A stretch of 64,000 nt of DNA from Gordius sp. MW1 (taxonomy: Eukaryota > Nematomorpha > Gordioida > Gordea > Gordiidae), in NCBI GenBank assembly GCA_964036665.1, contig OZ038526.1, positions 17,298,001 to 17,362,000 of the forward strand, given 5' to 3'. Positions 31,558-42,944 of the stretch are shown here, in pieces (within the stretch, counting starts at the first letter, position 1; every line of letters starts with the position of its first letter). The notes under the pieces were generated by a model. It was not told the origin of the DNA. It saw only the letters and a program-made list of their open reading frames with translations, and made no database searches. The position numbers and the translations under genes were made by a program.

Positions 31558-32636
31558 TAGATCCTTAATAACTGCCTATCAAATTCTATAACAATTTGTA
31601 TTGCTTAGTAAAAAATTGTTGCAATACTGATACTCTAATTTTAACTTTGAGATGGCAGTATATGCATGATTTCATATGATTTTAATTCATATCATTTTAT
31701 ATTGTTGACTTTTAATCTATTATGCCTTGATATTGAGTAAATGGAATGTAAATATTAATAAAATATAAAGGAATTAATTTATAATGTGCAAATCATAATA
31801 TAAAAAAATTAGAATAATTAATAAGTAAGAAATTTAATATTAATTTTACAATAGTATATTAATAGATTGCTGTAGTTAGCTTTAGAAATGTATGTTTTTA
31901 TTAATTTTTTTAAATACACCTACTAATCTTTACATTTTTATATAAAATGTCCCACATTTAATGATTTAGTCATTTAGAACAACCTTATATCAGATGTGAA
32001 ACTTTTTTAGATATGCAGAGCTAACAAAGCTGGTATGATTGCTTTAGTTTGGATGTATTATATAAAAGCCTAAAACTGTTACTTTAATGTTTGAGAAGTA
32101 AAAAATTTTGGGTTGTATAAATTACATTCATGGTAGGAAAATTTGAACCTAATCACTATAAATAAATGCTGAATTGCACAACTCAATAATTCACATGTAT
32201 ATGACAAATTTTGATAATAAATGTTATCTCAAAATTAAAATATCTCTCCCAGATTCTTTTGAAATAAGCTTGAACTTTTTAATAAATATTAGACATAGCA
32301 TAGGCAGAGGAAGCAAATCCCCCTCCCCACGATAAAAATTAAAATTTTGATTTAATTAAAAGTATTTGTTGCATAAAATACTAATAAATACTTGTTTATA
32401 TATACTTTTAATTTATTAATTTTATTTTTTTCATTTGAATTTAATCTTAGTGTTTCAATTTCGTCTCAGGTGCAATATGAGAATTGCGTTTCAGGTTATA
32501 AATATCATGGACTCGACATTAAATTTTATATAAAATATAAATATTTCCTCTGTTGTTTTAAAAATTAAAACATATATATAATAACTTTAAAAATTTAAAT
32601 GGGGAACCATTTTATATTCAAAATCTCGAGGCCTAG
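31558..32636. other. AT-rich sequence downstream of NTF2
   Basis: Possible poly(A) signals AATAAA near 31757 and others. No further exon or clear repeat seen. Confidence 0.4.
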
Positions 32637-32905
32637 GCTATGTATTCTCGATTTTGAGTGATAAATAACAAAACGTAAAATGCATTTCTTAAACGTTCCA
32701 TTGCATCTAATCCTAACCCGAACCTAAAACGCTGACCTAACCCCGAACCTTAACCCTGTCCCTTAAAGATAATTTTGACTTGAAAGGATTATTTTTAAAC
32801 AATAACACACAAATTCGAACGCGATGATTGCGCTCGGGAATGGAACGTTTAAGAAATGCGTTTTACGTTTTGTTATTTATCACTCAAAATCGAGAATACA
32901 TAGCC
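32637..32905. repeat. MITE with ~67-bp inverted ends
   Basis: GGCTATGTATTCTCGATTTT ... TTCTTAAACGTTCCATT on the left matches the reverse complement at 32839-32905 almost perfectly. The ~135-bp centre includes CCTAACCC-type repeats. Non-coding; the target duplication is not clear. Confidence 0.9.
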
Positions 32906-32929
32906 TGGTTCAAATCTTGATGAGTCTTC

Positions 32930-34745
32930 TTCTTTCTATGACTGTTTATCCCCTACTCTGGTGGTCAGTCCTTTCAGCATTCGTTTCTATGTTTACATAG
33001 ATCTTTCTTTATCTTGTGGACTTTCATATCGTGCCGTATTTTAAGAATCCAGGTAAGCTTGGGTCTCCTCTCCTTCGTTTTCCTTCGGAATATATCATCT
33101 CGATTTTCTTTCCGACGTAGCTATCGTCCCTTCTTCGACATGGCCATACCATCTTAGTCTATTTGTTAGGAGCTTTGTCGTAATAGATGTAGTACCCAGA
33201 ATTCTTCTTATTTCTTCATTTCGCCTATGTTCCTTTTTGCTTAGTCCTAGCACCCATCTTAGCATTCTCATCTCCATGGTCGCAAGACGCTGCTCTTCTC
33301 TTTTACGTATAGCCCATGATTCTGTGCTACACAGGACTGTTGGCTGTATGATGGATTTATACAGTGCGCCTTTTACTCTTCTCGGAATGTTTTTGTCACA
33401 CAGAACGCCTGTCAAGTCCCTCCAAGCCATCCGGAATTTATCCTTGCTTGGATTTCTTTATCCATTCCACCATCCGATTGAAGTGTTGATCTTAAATATT
33501 TGAAGGAATCCACTCTTGTAAGTTGCCAATCGCCCAAAGTAAGGGATGCATTTAGTGGTTTTCATCCGATTTAAACTTTGTCTTCATGTATTCTGTTTTC
33601 TTTCGATTTACCCTGAGACCACTTTCTTCTATTGCATTTACCCATCTATTTAAAATATTAGCCAATTCTTGTTCACTTTTGGCACAGAGGATTATATCGT
33701 CTGCAAAGATCATTGCCCAAGGAGCTTCCTCGCCCAAATCCTTGGTAATAATATCCATTATCATTATGAATAGGAAGGGACTAAGAGCTGAACCTTGATG
33801 GACTCCAGTGTTAATGGCAAAGCTCTTTGAAGTCCCCACCTTGTTCTAACGTACGTTCTATTTATCTTGTAGATATCTTTTATTGTTCTGACGTATAATT
33901 CTGGCACGTTTTTTCTTTTGGACCCACACTAAAGTACGAGGAACTTTATCGAACGCTTTTTCTAGATCGATGAAACACATGTGCAAATCCTCTTCCCTTT
34001 CTTTAAACCGTTCCATTAAATTTCTAACACTGTTTAGGTCTGCTGTAGACCTCTCCGGCATGAATCCGAATTGGTTATCTCGAATTTGGACCAAACCCCG
34101 AAGCCGTTTTTCGATCACTTTTTCCCACACCTTGAAAGTGTGACTCATAAGCTTTATCCCTCTGTAATTGTTGCAATCCTGAATGTCCCCTTTCATCTTG
34201 TATATCGGGATCATGTAGCTATTCCTCCACTCGTTAGGCATTACACCTGTTTTCAAGATATTGTTGAAAAGGTTGGCGAATTGAAGCCCTCTATTGGTAT
34301 ATTGTCCGGTCCAAGAGCTTTTCCCGACTTTAATTTACCCATAGCAACTTTGACTTCCGTTTCCGTGATCCAGTCCGCTGTGTTTATTCTTTTATTGTAT
34401 TTTCCTGGTTAATGTCTTCGACTACAGGCCCCTTTTCAATTGATAAATCGCTATAATAGTCGTACCATCTTTGTAGTATATGGCTGTCGTGTGTTAGTAT
34501 TTCTCCCTTTTGACCCTCGATTAGCCGGCATTCTAGGTAATTTTTAGAATTTTGGGCCCTTGACTTTGCGATTTTGTAGATCAATTTTTCCCCTTCCTTT
34601 GAGTTTAGTTTTACATTTATATCGTCGTGCACCTTACTTTTTGCTTTTGCTACGAATTTTTTAGCCGATCTTTTAGCTAATTTATAAGCTTGCTTATCAT
34701 TACTATCCTTACTTTTATACCAAACTTGTACAATCTCTAGACCCC
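32930..34745 (-). mobile_element. RTE-type LINE copy I, 5' truncated
   Basis: Minus strand: KLNSKEGEKLIYKIAKSRAQ (34600), RT MPNEWRNSYMIPIYKMKGD, NNYRGIKLMSHTFKVWEKVI, NQFGFMPERSTAD and DLHMCFIDLEKAFDKVPR. The palm GVHQGSALSPFLFIMIMD and MIFADDIILCAKSEQE (33730 region, FADD box) follow, then the C-terminal block YKSIIQPTVLCSTESWAIRK, MRMLRWVLGLSKKEHRRNEE and LRWYGHVEE. The endonuclease part is absent. Several frameshifts. The layout and C-terminal block are those of the RTE clade. Confidence 0.92.
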
Positions 34746-35370
34746 TCGTATTGATAGGCTTAATCTAGCACTTCCATTTCTCTAGTAATCCCTTAAAAAG
34801 CCCAGAAATTTTAGTCTTACCCTTCACCAAGAACCTTGCCAATAGGGTGACCCCACCAGTAACAAACACAAAAATTGTGTTTGGCTACCAAAGGTAGAAC
34901 TTCTTGGATCACGAGAGCACACAAGCTCAATCACCACTACAAGGTATTTCTAGCTAAAATCTTGATGAGTATGTTATTAATATCGTTTGTGCAATTAGTT
35001 TTTATTTATATATGTAACTTCAAACAAACAAAGGCAGTTTAGGTAGGGCAAAAAATGTTTTTTAGATAAAGAATTTTTGGATTTGGAGGGGGGGGGGAGG
35101 TGCAGCTGCTCATCCTTGCCTCCCTATTTATACACTCTAGCAATATTAGCGAATTAATTTAATTACGTAAGGTTATTTATATATATACTTATTAACAAAT
35201 CACAAAGTTTATTTCTACAAGTTACTTCGTAAAATATCATTGTTTTTCATTTTTTATCAATAATCTAAAAATTTAAAAGGTTGAAAAGCTCAGAAGCCAA
35301 GTAACTTTATTAAAAACATTATACCTTAAATAAGGGTTTTAAGGGTCTATTTGGCTTATATAGTTTTAAG
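34746..35370. other. Unassigned stretch between RTE I and hAT-3
   Basis: 34760-34960 is less AT-rich (around CACCAAGAACCTTGCCAATA) and looks like part of a repeat, but nothing is recognised; G-run at about 35088-35099. The last 8 bp (GTTTTAAG) are the hAT-3 target site. Confidence 0.35.
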
Positions 35371-36918
35371 TAGATGTTTGCATGGGCCGAAATTTGAGGT
35401 TCAGGCCCGGGCTATACCCGCACAAATATTATTTTTTTGGCACGCAGAAAAAACGCAAAAATTGCGCCGCAAATCCACGTTGTTTCAAAATTATTTATTT
35501 GTATAAAAATAATTGTATCGTTCAAAAAATAACTTAGCTATAGCATATAAATCGGTTTTAATCAAAAATTATAATTTAATATTGTGATTAAAAAATATAA
35601 GACTATCTATTCTATCAGGCAATGATTTCGTTCTCTCCTCTTTAAGGCCACTTGATTTAGTGAATGTGCGTTCACTCGTAGCACTGGTAGCTGGAATTGA
35701 CAAAAACTGAATAGCTAATTTTGTTAAGTTTTGTAGCATAAGTTAGTGCTGGTGTTCTTACCACCATAGAATCTTTAGGTCTTAGATTTAATTTAAGTAT
35801 CAACTTAGCTGAAATGTTCAAGCTTTTCCGTTTCATCATCATCCCAAACGGAGACATACATTTTTAAAATGTTACCGTAGTTTTTAGGAAGCTTCCTTCA
35901 TCTTCGGGTAGCATTTTTAACGTGTAAAACTTAGGAAAAAGAAAGGTTGATATTTTATGATAAATCTCGATATTTAACTTTGAAATTAGCATAGTTTTGG
36001 CTCTTGATTTTAATTTATAGATATCTAAGGCAATAGGATCATCAATACACGTAGAAGATGGAAACAAATTTGGTATGTTTATTAATGATGTATAAAAGGG
36101 TAATACTTTAAGAGTGTTGGTGGCTTATCCATTTCTAACTCGAAGCTTGCCTTTTCATTAGGTGACATCATAATTAATAGCATGATATGTTTTGAAAATG
36201 CCTTTAAGTTTTTCTATTAAATCTTTGCCAGATAAAAAACAGATTATTTCATCATACATCACATGCAAACTTAACATAAGGATTTTTGAGTTCCACCAGA
36301 TTTTAATTACTAATTCCTTTTTTTTTTTCAATATTATAATCTACATATATAAAGTAAAGTGTATGTATGTATGTGGATAAGGGCTAAATTCTGAAACTAC
36401 CCTCCCGATTTGCGCGAAACTTTACCCGTAGGTTCCCAAGGCGACCAGAGGTAAAATAGCTTTTGCAAAATCCTAAAATACCTTTTCGTTTTAAAAATAT
36501 TGGACATTTCCCGGCCAGTTTCATTTATAGCCTCATACAATAATGACGTCTTACACTACCAGACCGATTTGGCTCAAAATTTCACAGTTTATTCCTGACA
36601 CTTCGGAGCATGTTTTATGATTTGTTCGAGCCAAATCGGTCCAATAGTTTTTGAGTATTCGTACGCGTTGCATTGTATACGGAAATAGAACAATAGAAGT
36701 AATAGACATCAAACTTTATTTTTACTTCAATAACCGCTTTATCATATATGGCCTAAAATTCCAACATAAATTAATACACCCGGGTAAATGGCAAAACAAC
36801 GTTTGCCGGGTTCATCTAGTTATAGTATAAAGTCAAATAAAGCCCAAACCCGGCCCGCATTTTTTTTATTACTATATTTTAGGCCGCCGCGGGCTAGCCC
36901 GGCCCATGCAGACCTCTA
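35371..36918 (-). mobile_element. hAT-3: decayed hAT element carrying a Helitron
   Basis: Ends TAGATGTTTGCATGGGCCG and, on the minus strand, TAGAGGTCTGCATGGGCCG. Flanking 8-mers GTTTTAAG (35363-35370) and GTTATAAG (36919-36926) match at 7 of 8. At about 35600-35710 the minus strand encodes QFLSIPATSATSERTFTKSS and LKEERTKSLPDRID, the hAT dimerisation domain. Other parts are degraded. A Helitron (36340-36819) is inserted inside. Confidence 0.88.
36340..36819 (+). mobile_element. Helitron, non-autonomous (copy 2)
   Basis: 480 bp, starting TCTACATATATAAAGTAAAG and ending with the hairpin GGCAAA-ACAACG-TTTGCC then CTAG. Inserted between A (36339) and T (36820). It shares TTTAGCCCTT-side modules with 16441-18034. 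No ORF; it needs an external Rep/helicase. Confidence 0.85.
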
Positions 36919-36926
36919 GTTATAAG

Positions 36927-37780
36927 TATCCCGAAGTGTCGTAAAATAAATTTTTCCCTGTAGGTCGCCTCTTAAAAGTTAGACGATCTCGTCTGATCGG
37001 GAATTATTAAACATGCCCGTTGCAGGTCTCTAATTGGGAAACTCACACAGACATTATATATTTCGGTACTAGATGTCAAAATGGGTTAAAACGCAATTTA
37101 AGACTACTGTATTGTCCTTCATGAGCGTAGCCAGGGGGGACTGCCCGCCCCCTAAATGGGTTAAAGTTTTATTCAAAAATCTTATGACCCCCCCCCCCCT
37201 CCCCCCAACTTAAAATTCAATAATATAGTATAGACACACATTAGCAAATTTACACAATAATTTAAATTGTTATTATTGAAATTGAATATCAATATTTCAT
37301 TTTCATAATTAAAATTAAACGTTTAAATATTTTATAATCGTCGTATATACATATATGGGATGTCGTATACCCCTGTCGTATCCGTATATACTCGTATATT
37401 TAAATTCTCTACCCCCCCCCCCCATGTCCCTTATACAAAAGTTATCCCCCCCGCGCTTATATACACAAAAGTTTTAAAAGTGCGTATCTCATACATACTT
37501 ATTCGATCCCCCCCCCCCCTTCTTTCTTTATACATTAATTGCAAGTTCGTTTATTGTGATATTACTTAGCACTAGCGGATACCCTTTTCTTACATGCGTT
37601 AATTAATATAACTCGTATCTTTATAAGGTAGAACATCTGCTGTATCCCATATTCGAATTTTTTATACTGATTTCAATATACAATTGTAACCCTTAATAAA
37701 GATAATTAAAAAACCATCAGCCAAACAACAAAATTCTTAATTTATTATATATTTTTAATTTTTTTATTACCATTTTTGAA
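36927..37780. other. Intergenic stretch with C-runs and a G/C-run repeat
   Basis: 37120-37209 is a copy of the CATGAGCGTAGCCAGG / C-run family. Further C-runs lie near 37410-37423, 37446-37453 and 37508-37519. No gene. Confidence 0.45.
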
Positions 37781-37796
37781 ATAATCTTCTTCTTTA

Positions 37797-40782
37797 TCAG
37801 TTATTTGGTCCCACATTCGTGTGGTTTGTTTTGATAAGCTTCTTCCATCTTGACCGGGTGAGTGCCATGTCTTGACTAATCTCTTTAGTTTTCATAACTT
37901 TATCAACTTGCCCTTTCCACGTGACACGGGGTCGTCCTCTTCGTCTCTTCCCCGGTACCTCCATGTCCAGTACTTTTCGATTTACGTCATCCGTGTCCCT
38001 TATTAGTATATGCACATACCACCTTAGTCGATTTTCGTTAATCATGTCCGCCATAGATTGAATACCCATTTTTGTCGTGAGAAATTCAATCGTCATATGG
38101 TCGAGCTTAGTAACCCCAAGCTCCACCGTATCATTCTCATCTCCGTGGCTTGTAATAGCTTTCCTTCCGTGGTGTTTAATGCCCATGTTTCACTTCCATG
38201 ATTAACACCGGTCTTACGATGGATTTGTAGGCTTTGCTCTTCAACCATATTGGCATTTTTTTGTCGCACATTACACCGATATCGCCATTTTAGCCATCCT
38301 TTTTGGATCCGGGCATTGACTTCCGTTGCGCAACCTCCCTCTTGATGTAGCATCGCGCCGAGGTATGTAAATCTGTCTACTTTTGGGTACTAGCGATGGG
38401 TTGCTTGTGCCGTTCATTTCCATGAACACCGTTTTTCGATCGTTGACCTTTAAACCATATCCATCAAGCGCTTTGATCTCTTTTTGGCTTCTTCGAATAC
38501 TTTCCCCCTTGTTTCCTCTCATAGTACTATATCATCGGCATATAGCATACACCATGGCACTTTTGAATGTACCTCGTTATCATGTCTATAATTATATTAA
38601 ATAAAAAGGGACTTAAAGCAGATCCTTGATGTAATCCAATTTCAACCCGAAAAGGTTTAGAGTTTCCAACTGTCGTCCTAACGCAAGTTGAGGCTTCATA
38701 AATATTTTTAATAAGCCGTATATATGCGTCAGGGATATTTTGTTTCCTCATGCACCACTATATTAAATCGCGGGGGACCGTGTCATAAGCTTTCTCCAAG
38801 TCGATAAAAACCATATGTAGGTCTTTCCTCTTTTCACCATACTTATCCATCATTTGTCTTAGTGCGAAGATTGGGTCGATTGTGGTTTTTTCGGCCACAA
38901 ATCCGAATTGGTTAGCCGATATTTTCACCTCGTTTTTCAGCCTTGTAACTAAGATCCTTTCCATAAGCTTCAAGGAGTGGCAAGTTAGCTTGATACCTCT
39001 GTAATTGCCACAGTCCTGAGGGTCTCCTTTGCCTTTAAATAAGGGAATAATCGTACTTGCTCTCCATTATTAGGAATTCGCTCTTCTACCAATATCTGGT
39101 TAGGGAGGTTCGTCATGGTGGTGACTCCTTCTTCACGACATCCGAGCAATGCTTCCATAGGTATTCCATCTTTGCCATTTGCTTTTCCTTTTTGTATCTT
39201 GTTCATTTGTGTCCTAATTTCATCCTCCTGAAAGAGTTCGACCATACTTATATTTGGCTCAATTTTGGGAAGGGAATCCTTGTCATTTGCAATATTCATA
39301 AGTTTCATAAAATATCCTTTCCACCTTTCCATCACTTCTTACGGCTTGAATAAGGTCTGACCCTTCTCGTTTTTGACTATTTTAAGAACTCCGACATCGC
39401 GATTTCTTCTCCCTTATCTTGGCCAATTTGTACATAAGCCTATCGCCCCCTTTATGATCCAGTTTGTTTGCCATTGTAGGCGGCATTCTTCGCTATTGCA
39501 ACGGCCTTTTTTACGGCCCTCTTTGCGTCCCTATACTCTTGATAATCTTCCGACTTTTTTGATTTATGCCACCGTCTATATAGATTTTTCTTTCTTTCGA
39601 TGAAATCTTTAACCGATTGATCCCACCATAATTCCCTATTCATAGCTTTGCTTCCTTTGGTCTTTCCTAGAACACAAATCGCTGTTTCCTTAATGTCCTT
39701 AGATAGCGTCTCCCAATCGTCGTCTACGTCCCTTTGCGACTTCCTTGCACCCAAGTGTGAGGAAGCTTTTTGATGGTATTTTTCGTTTGTCAACGTATCC
39801 TTTAGCCTTTCATATCGAATTCGAGGTTTATAGACATTTCTTCTTTCGGGAAATACTCTCCTGTCAAGCCATAACAAGGGAACGATGTTGCCTGGTGATT
39901 TCTTCTCCCGATATTCCTTTGCAATCCTTGATACTCCATAAGTCTTTTCGCCGTATAAGCAAATATTCAATTTGACTAAAATGCTTCCCACCATTTTTAT
40001 AGGTGTTAACGATCGCCCTGTCATATGCTTGGGATACTTGGAGAAGTTTTTCCCCTTCTTTGTTCTTCAGACCATGCCCATGGCCTCCATGATTGCTTTC
40101 ATAACTGAGGCGATCTTTCCCTACGTGAGAATCGGCCCCAATAATTAGCCTTTCTTCCTGTCGGATTCCTTGAATTTCCTTTTCCAATGAATCGAAGAAT
40201 ATATCTTTCTCTGATTCCATACACCCAATTTGGGGAGCATACGCGTACATAACGGTTAGGAGGCCCCCTTGATCTGCAATCTTCATCCACATTAGCCTGT
40301 CGGAACAACACTTGACTTCCACCACCTTGTCCTTGAACGATTCGCTTAGAACGATACCTATCCCGTTTCTACGATTTGGTAACCCATTGTAGAAAAGCTT
40401 GTATCCTTCTCATAATTCCCGAGCTTTCGTTCCGTTCCACCTCGTCTCTTGTAGGCAGGCGATGTGTACCTTTCTTCTTTTTAGCATTTATGCGACCTCG
40501 ATGCTCTTCCCCGTGAACATTCCCACATTCCAGCACGTTATTCGCATTCTTTCAACAACTAATTTCCTTAACCGCCCTCGTTGTGAGTTGGGCAGTAACC
40601 CTAGTGTATTTTTCTCAATGCACGAGCGGGGTATGCAGTACGCGTCGTTTGTGGGGAACGCCCTAGTCTTTTCTTGTAAAATTTTGTTTGAAACTATCAT
40701 AATTTTGGAATTAAGGTTTATAGCCGGTTTCCGACCTGCCAACCCTCCACTTTTACACACGGACTTGGGACCGTCTTAGGTA
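37797..40782 (-). mobile_element. RTE-type LINE copy II, near full length but broken
   Basis: From the 5' end (40782, ACCTAAGACGGTCCCAAGTC) on the minus strand the AP endonuclease follows (RMRITCWNVGMFTGKSIEV, RLMWMKIADQGGLLTVMYAY, IIGADSHVGKDRL, KHFSQIEYLL). The RT comes next (GKANGKDGIPMEALLG, NQFGFVAEKTTIDPI, DLHMVFIDLEKAYDTVPRDL, GLHQGSALSPFLFNIIIDM) and then the C-terminal GRPRVTWKGQVDKVM block ending at 37797. Eight or more frame changes; the catalytic palm D-D box is not in a clean frame. The 5' segment matches 50855 onward in copy III. Confidence 0.92.
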
Positions 40783-42944
40783 GTGTTCTACAGATTAGAT
40801 TATTGCTATAATTATATATTTTAATATTGCTAGCAAAAGCCTAGTTGATTAAAACCATATGTTTGACTTCTATTTATTCTTTTATCTTAAATTTGTTTTA
40901 TTATTTGTTAATATGTCCCCTCCCTCTAAAGAATAATTAGCCTTATCTTGAAATTTATCAGTGGAGCACATGAGAATGTTCAAGAACAAAGAGAGAGCCT
41001 TCAATTTTTTTAAAGGGAAAGATGTCGTATATGTGATTACGTGTATAAAGAATAGTTTAATTTAGTATAACTTTTATTTGTAAATTATTTTCTACGGATT
41101 ATATTATTGTTATAATTAAATATTTTAAAATTGTAAGCCAAAGCCGAGTTGGTAAAAACCATATGTTTTACTTCTATTGATTCTTTTGTCTAAAATTTGT
41201 TTTATTATTCGTTAACATGTCCCCTCCCTGGCCCTACTATTTACTAAAGATTATTAAACCTTATCTTTCTATTTATCATGTAAGGATCCGTAACCACTCC
41301 ATGCGTTATTTATTATTATTATAATTACTTTTTAATTATATAAAATGTACGTTTACGCTTTTTGTAACGAATAGTTTATAGATGTACAATTACATATAGA
41401 TTCATTCATTTATATATAATAAAATCTCGAATTCACGTATCCTTTATATATTAACCCTCTGAGATATCCCAAATCTTCCCTTAGTAAGTAAACGATCCCC
41501 CTATCCAGTTTACCCTCCCATTTATCAACTTTTACCTGAACAACGGCATATACTTTTAGACGCCCCACGAAATAAACATAAAATAAACAACTATTTAGTA
41601 TAAAGTAACATTATTTCTATGAAATGAAATTACATTTTTAGAATTCTTATATCAGATATGAAGGGGATTGTTTAATATGAAAACAAGAATATTCATTTAT
41701 AATTAATTGTAATCTTATCAGAATTTGTATTTGGTTTTATGGATCAATTTTAAACAATACTAACATTATCTTTATGAATTACATTTTTAGTTTATTTATA
41801 CTGTTGTTTAATAAATGGAATTACGATATGTAGTTGATTGTTTTAATATTTGGTATGAAAACAAGAATATTCATTTATAATTGTAATCTCATCAGAGTTT
41901 TTATCTGTTATTATGGATGAATTTCAAACAATACTTAGCATTATTTTTATAAAAATACATTTTTAGTTTACATTGTTGATTTCTCAATATTAAAAAGGAT
42001 CATTCATATTTTTGTATGAAAACAAGAATAATCGTTTATAATTGTAATCTCGTCAGAATTTATATCTGTTTGAAGTTTATTGAAACAAGAATATTCATTT
42101 ATTGATCAAAACTTCATAAAAATCATAATCACATTCGTGATTATGATGTGAATATATTTCTTTAAGTGTGTTTTTGATCTTTGGTTTTCCACCTCAGTGA
42201 GTTAGACGACAAACTAAATACTGTGACTCCTTAGAACTTTTTTCTGTCAACCATTATGCATGAGTAAGTCTTTTACCATTAGTGTTTTTAACATAATATC
42301 TCGATAATCTAAAAAATTATTTTAAAATTTATAAATATTAAAGTTTACCATCTGTGGATGTAATGTTTCTGTTAGAAGTGTCCATTAAGATAAATGAAGC
42401 ATCATACATACCTAATATAAAATAAAAAAACCTTTGCTATCAAAATACTTCTGTTCCTATTAAGGTTTGTTTGGTTTGATCAACATTAGGAATTTCATTG
42501 CAATTGTTTGATAAGCTGTAAGTACCTGAGTAATATATATATTATAGTAATATATATATATATATATATTAATTATCATTTGCAAGGCTACTAGTGGAAG
42601 GCAAGGATGTTGTTGAAAAATTCCTGCTTTATTTAACAATTCGTTGCGTATTTATCTCTAACCACGATTTGGGCTACTTTTTTTTAACACTGTGCTACTT
42701 TGAACCCTATTTGAATTAGGCAAGATGGTTTTTGGCGAGTTGATAGGCCTAAAATGCGTTTCTGATCAAAAGGCAACTTTACAAAAGGCAACTCATCATT
42801 AACTCATCATGAGTTCTCATGAATTGATCATCACATCATCATCACATCATCATTAATTTTTCGAAGTGACGAATTTCAAATTTTCAAACTAGTATATTAG
42901 AAATTATGTTTTTTAATATCTTTATTATAGGTATGTTAACTTAG
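40783..42944. other. AT-rich stretch with direct and tandem repeats
   Basis: A ~140-bp segment at 40791-40930 is repeated at about 41092-41240 (AAAACCATATGTTT ... ATGTCCCCTCCCT). About three ~165-bp units lie at 41640-42115 (GAAAACAAGAATATTCATTT ... TGTAATCT). TA-microsatellite at about 42535-42570; ATCATC-type repeats at 42800-42860. It should contain the promoter and first exon(s) of the gene whose recognised exons begin at 42945, but I cannot place the start codon. Confidence 0.45.
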
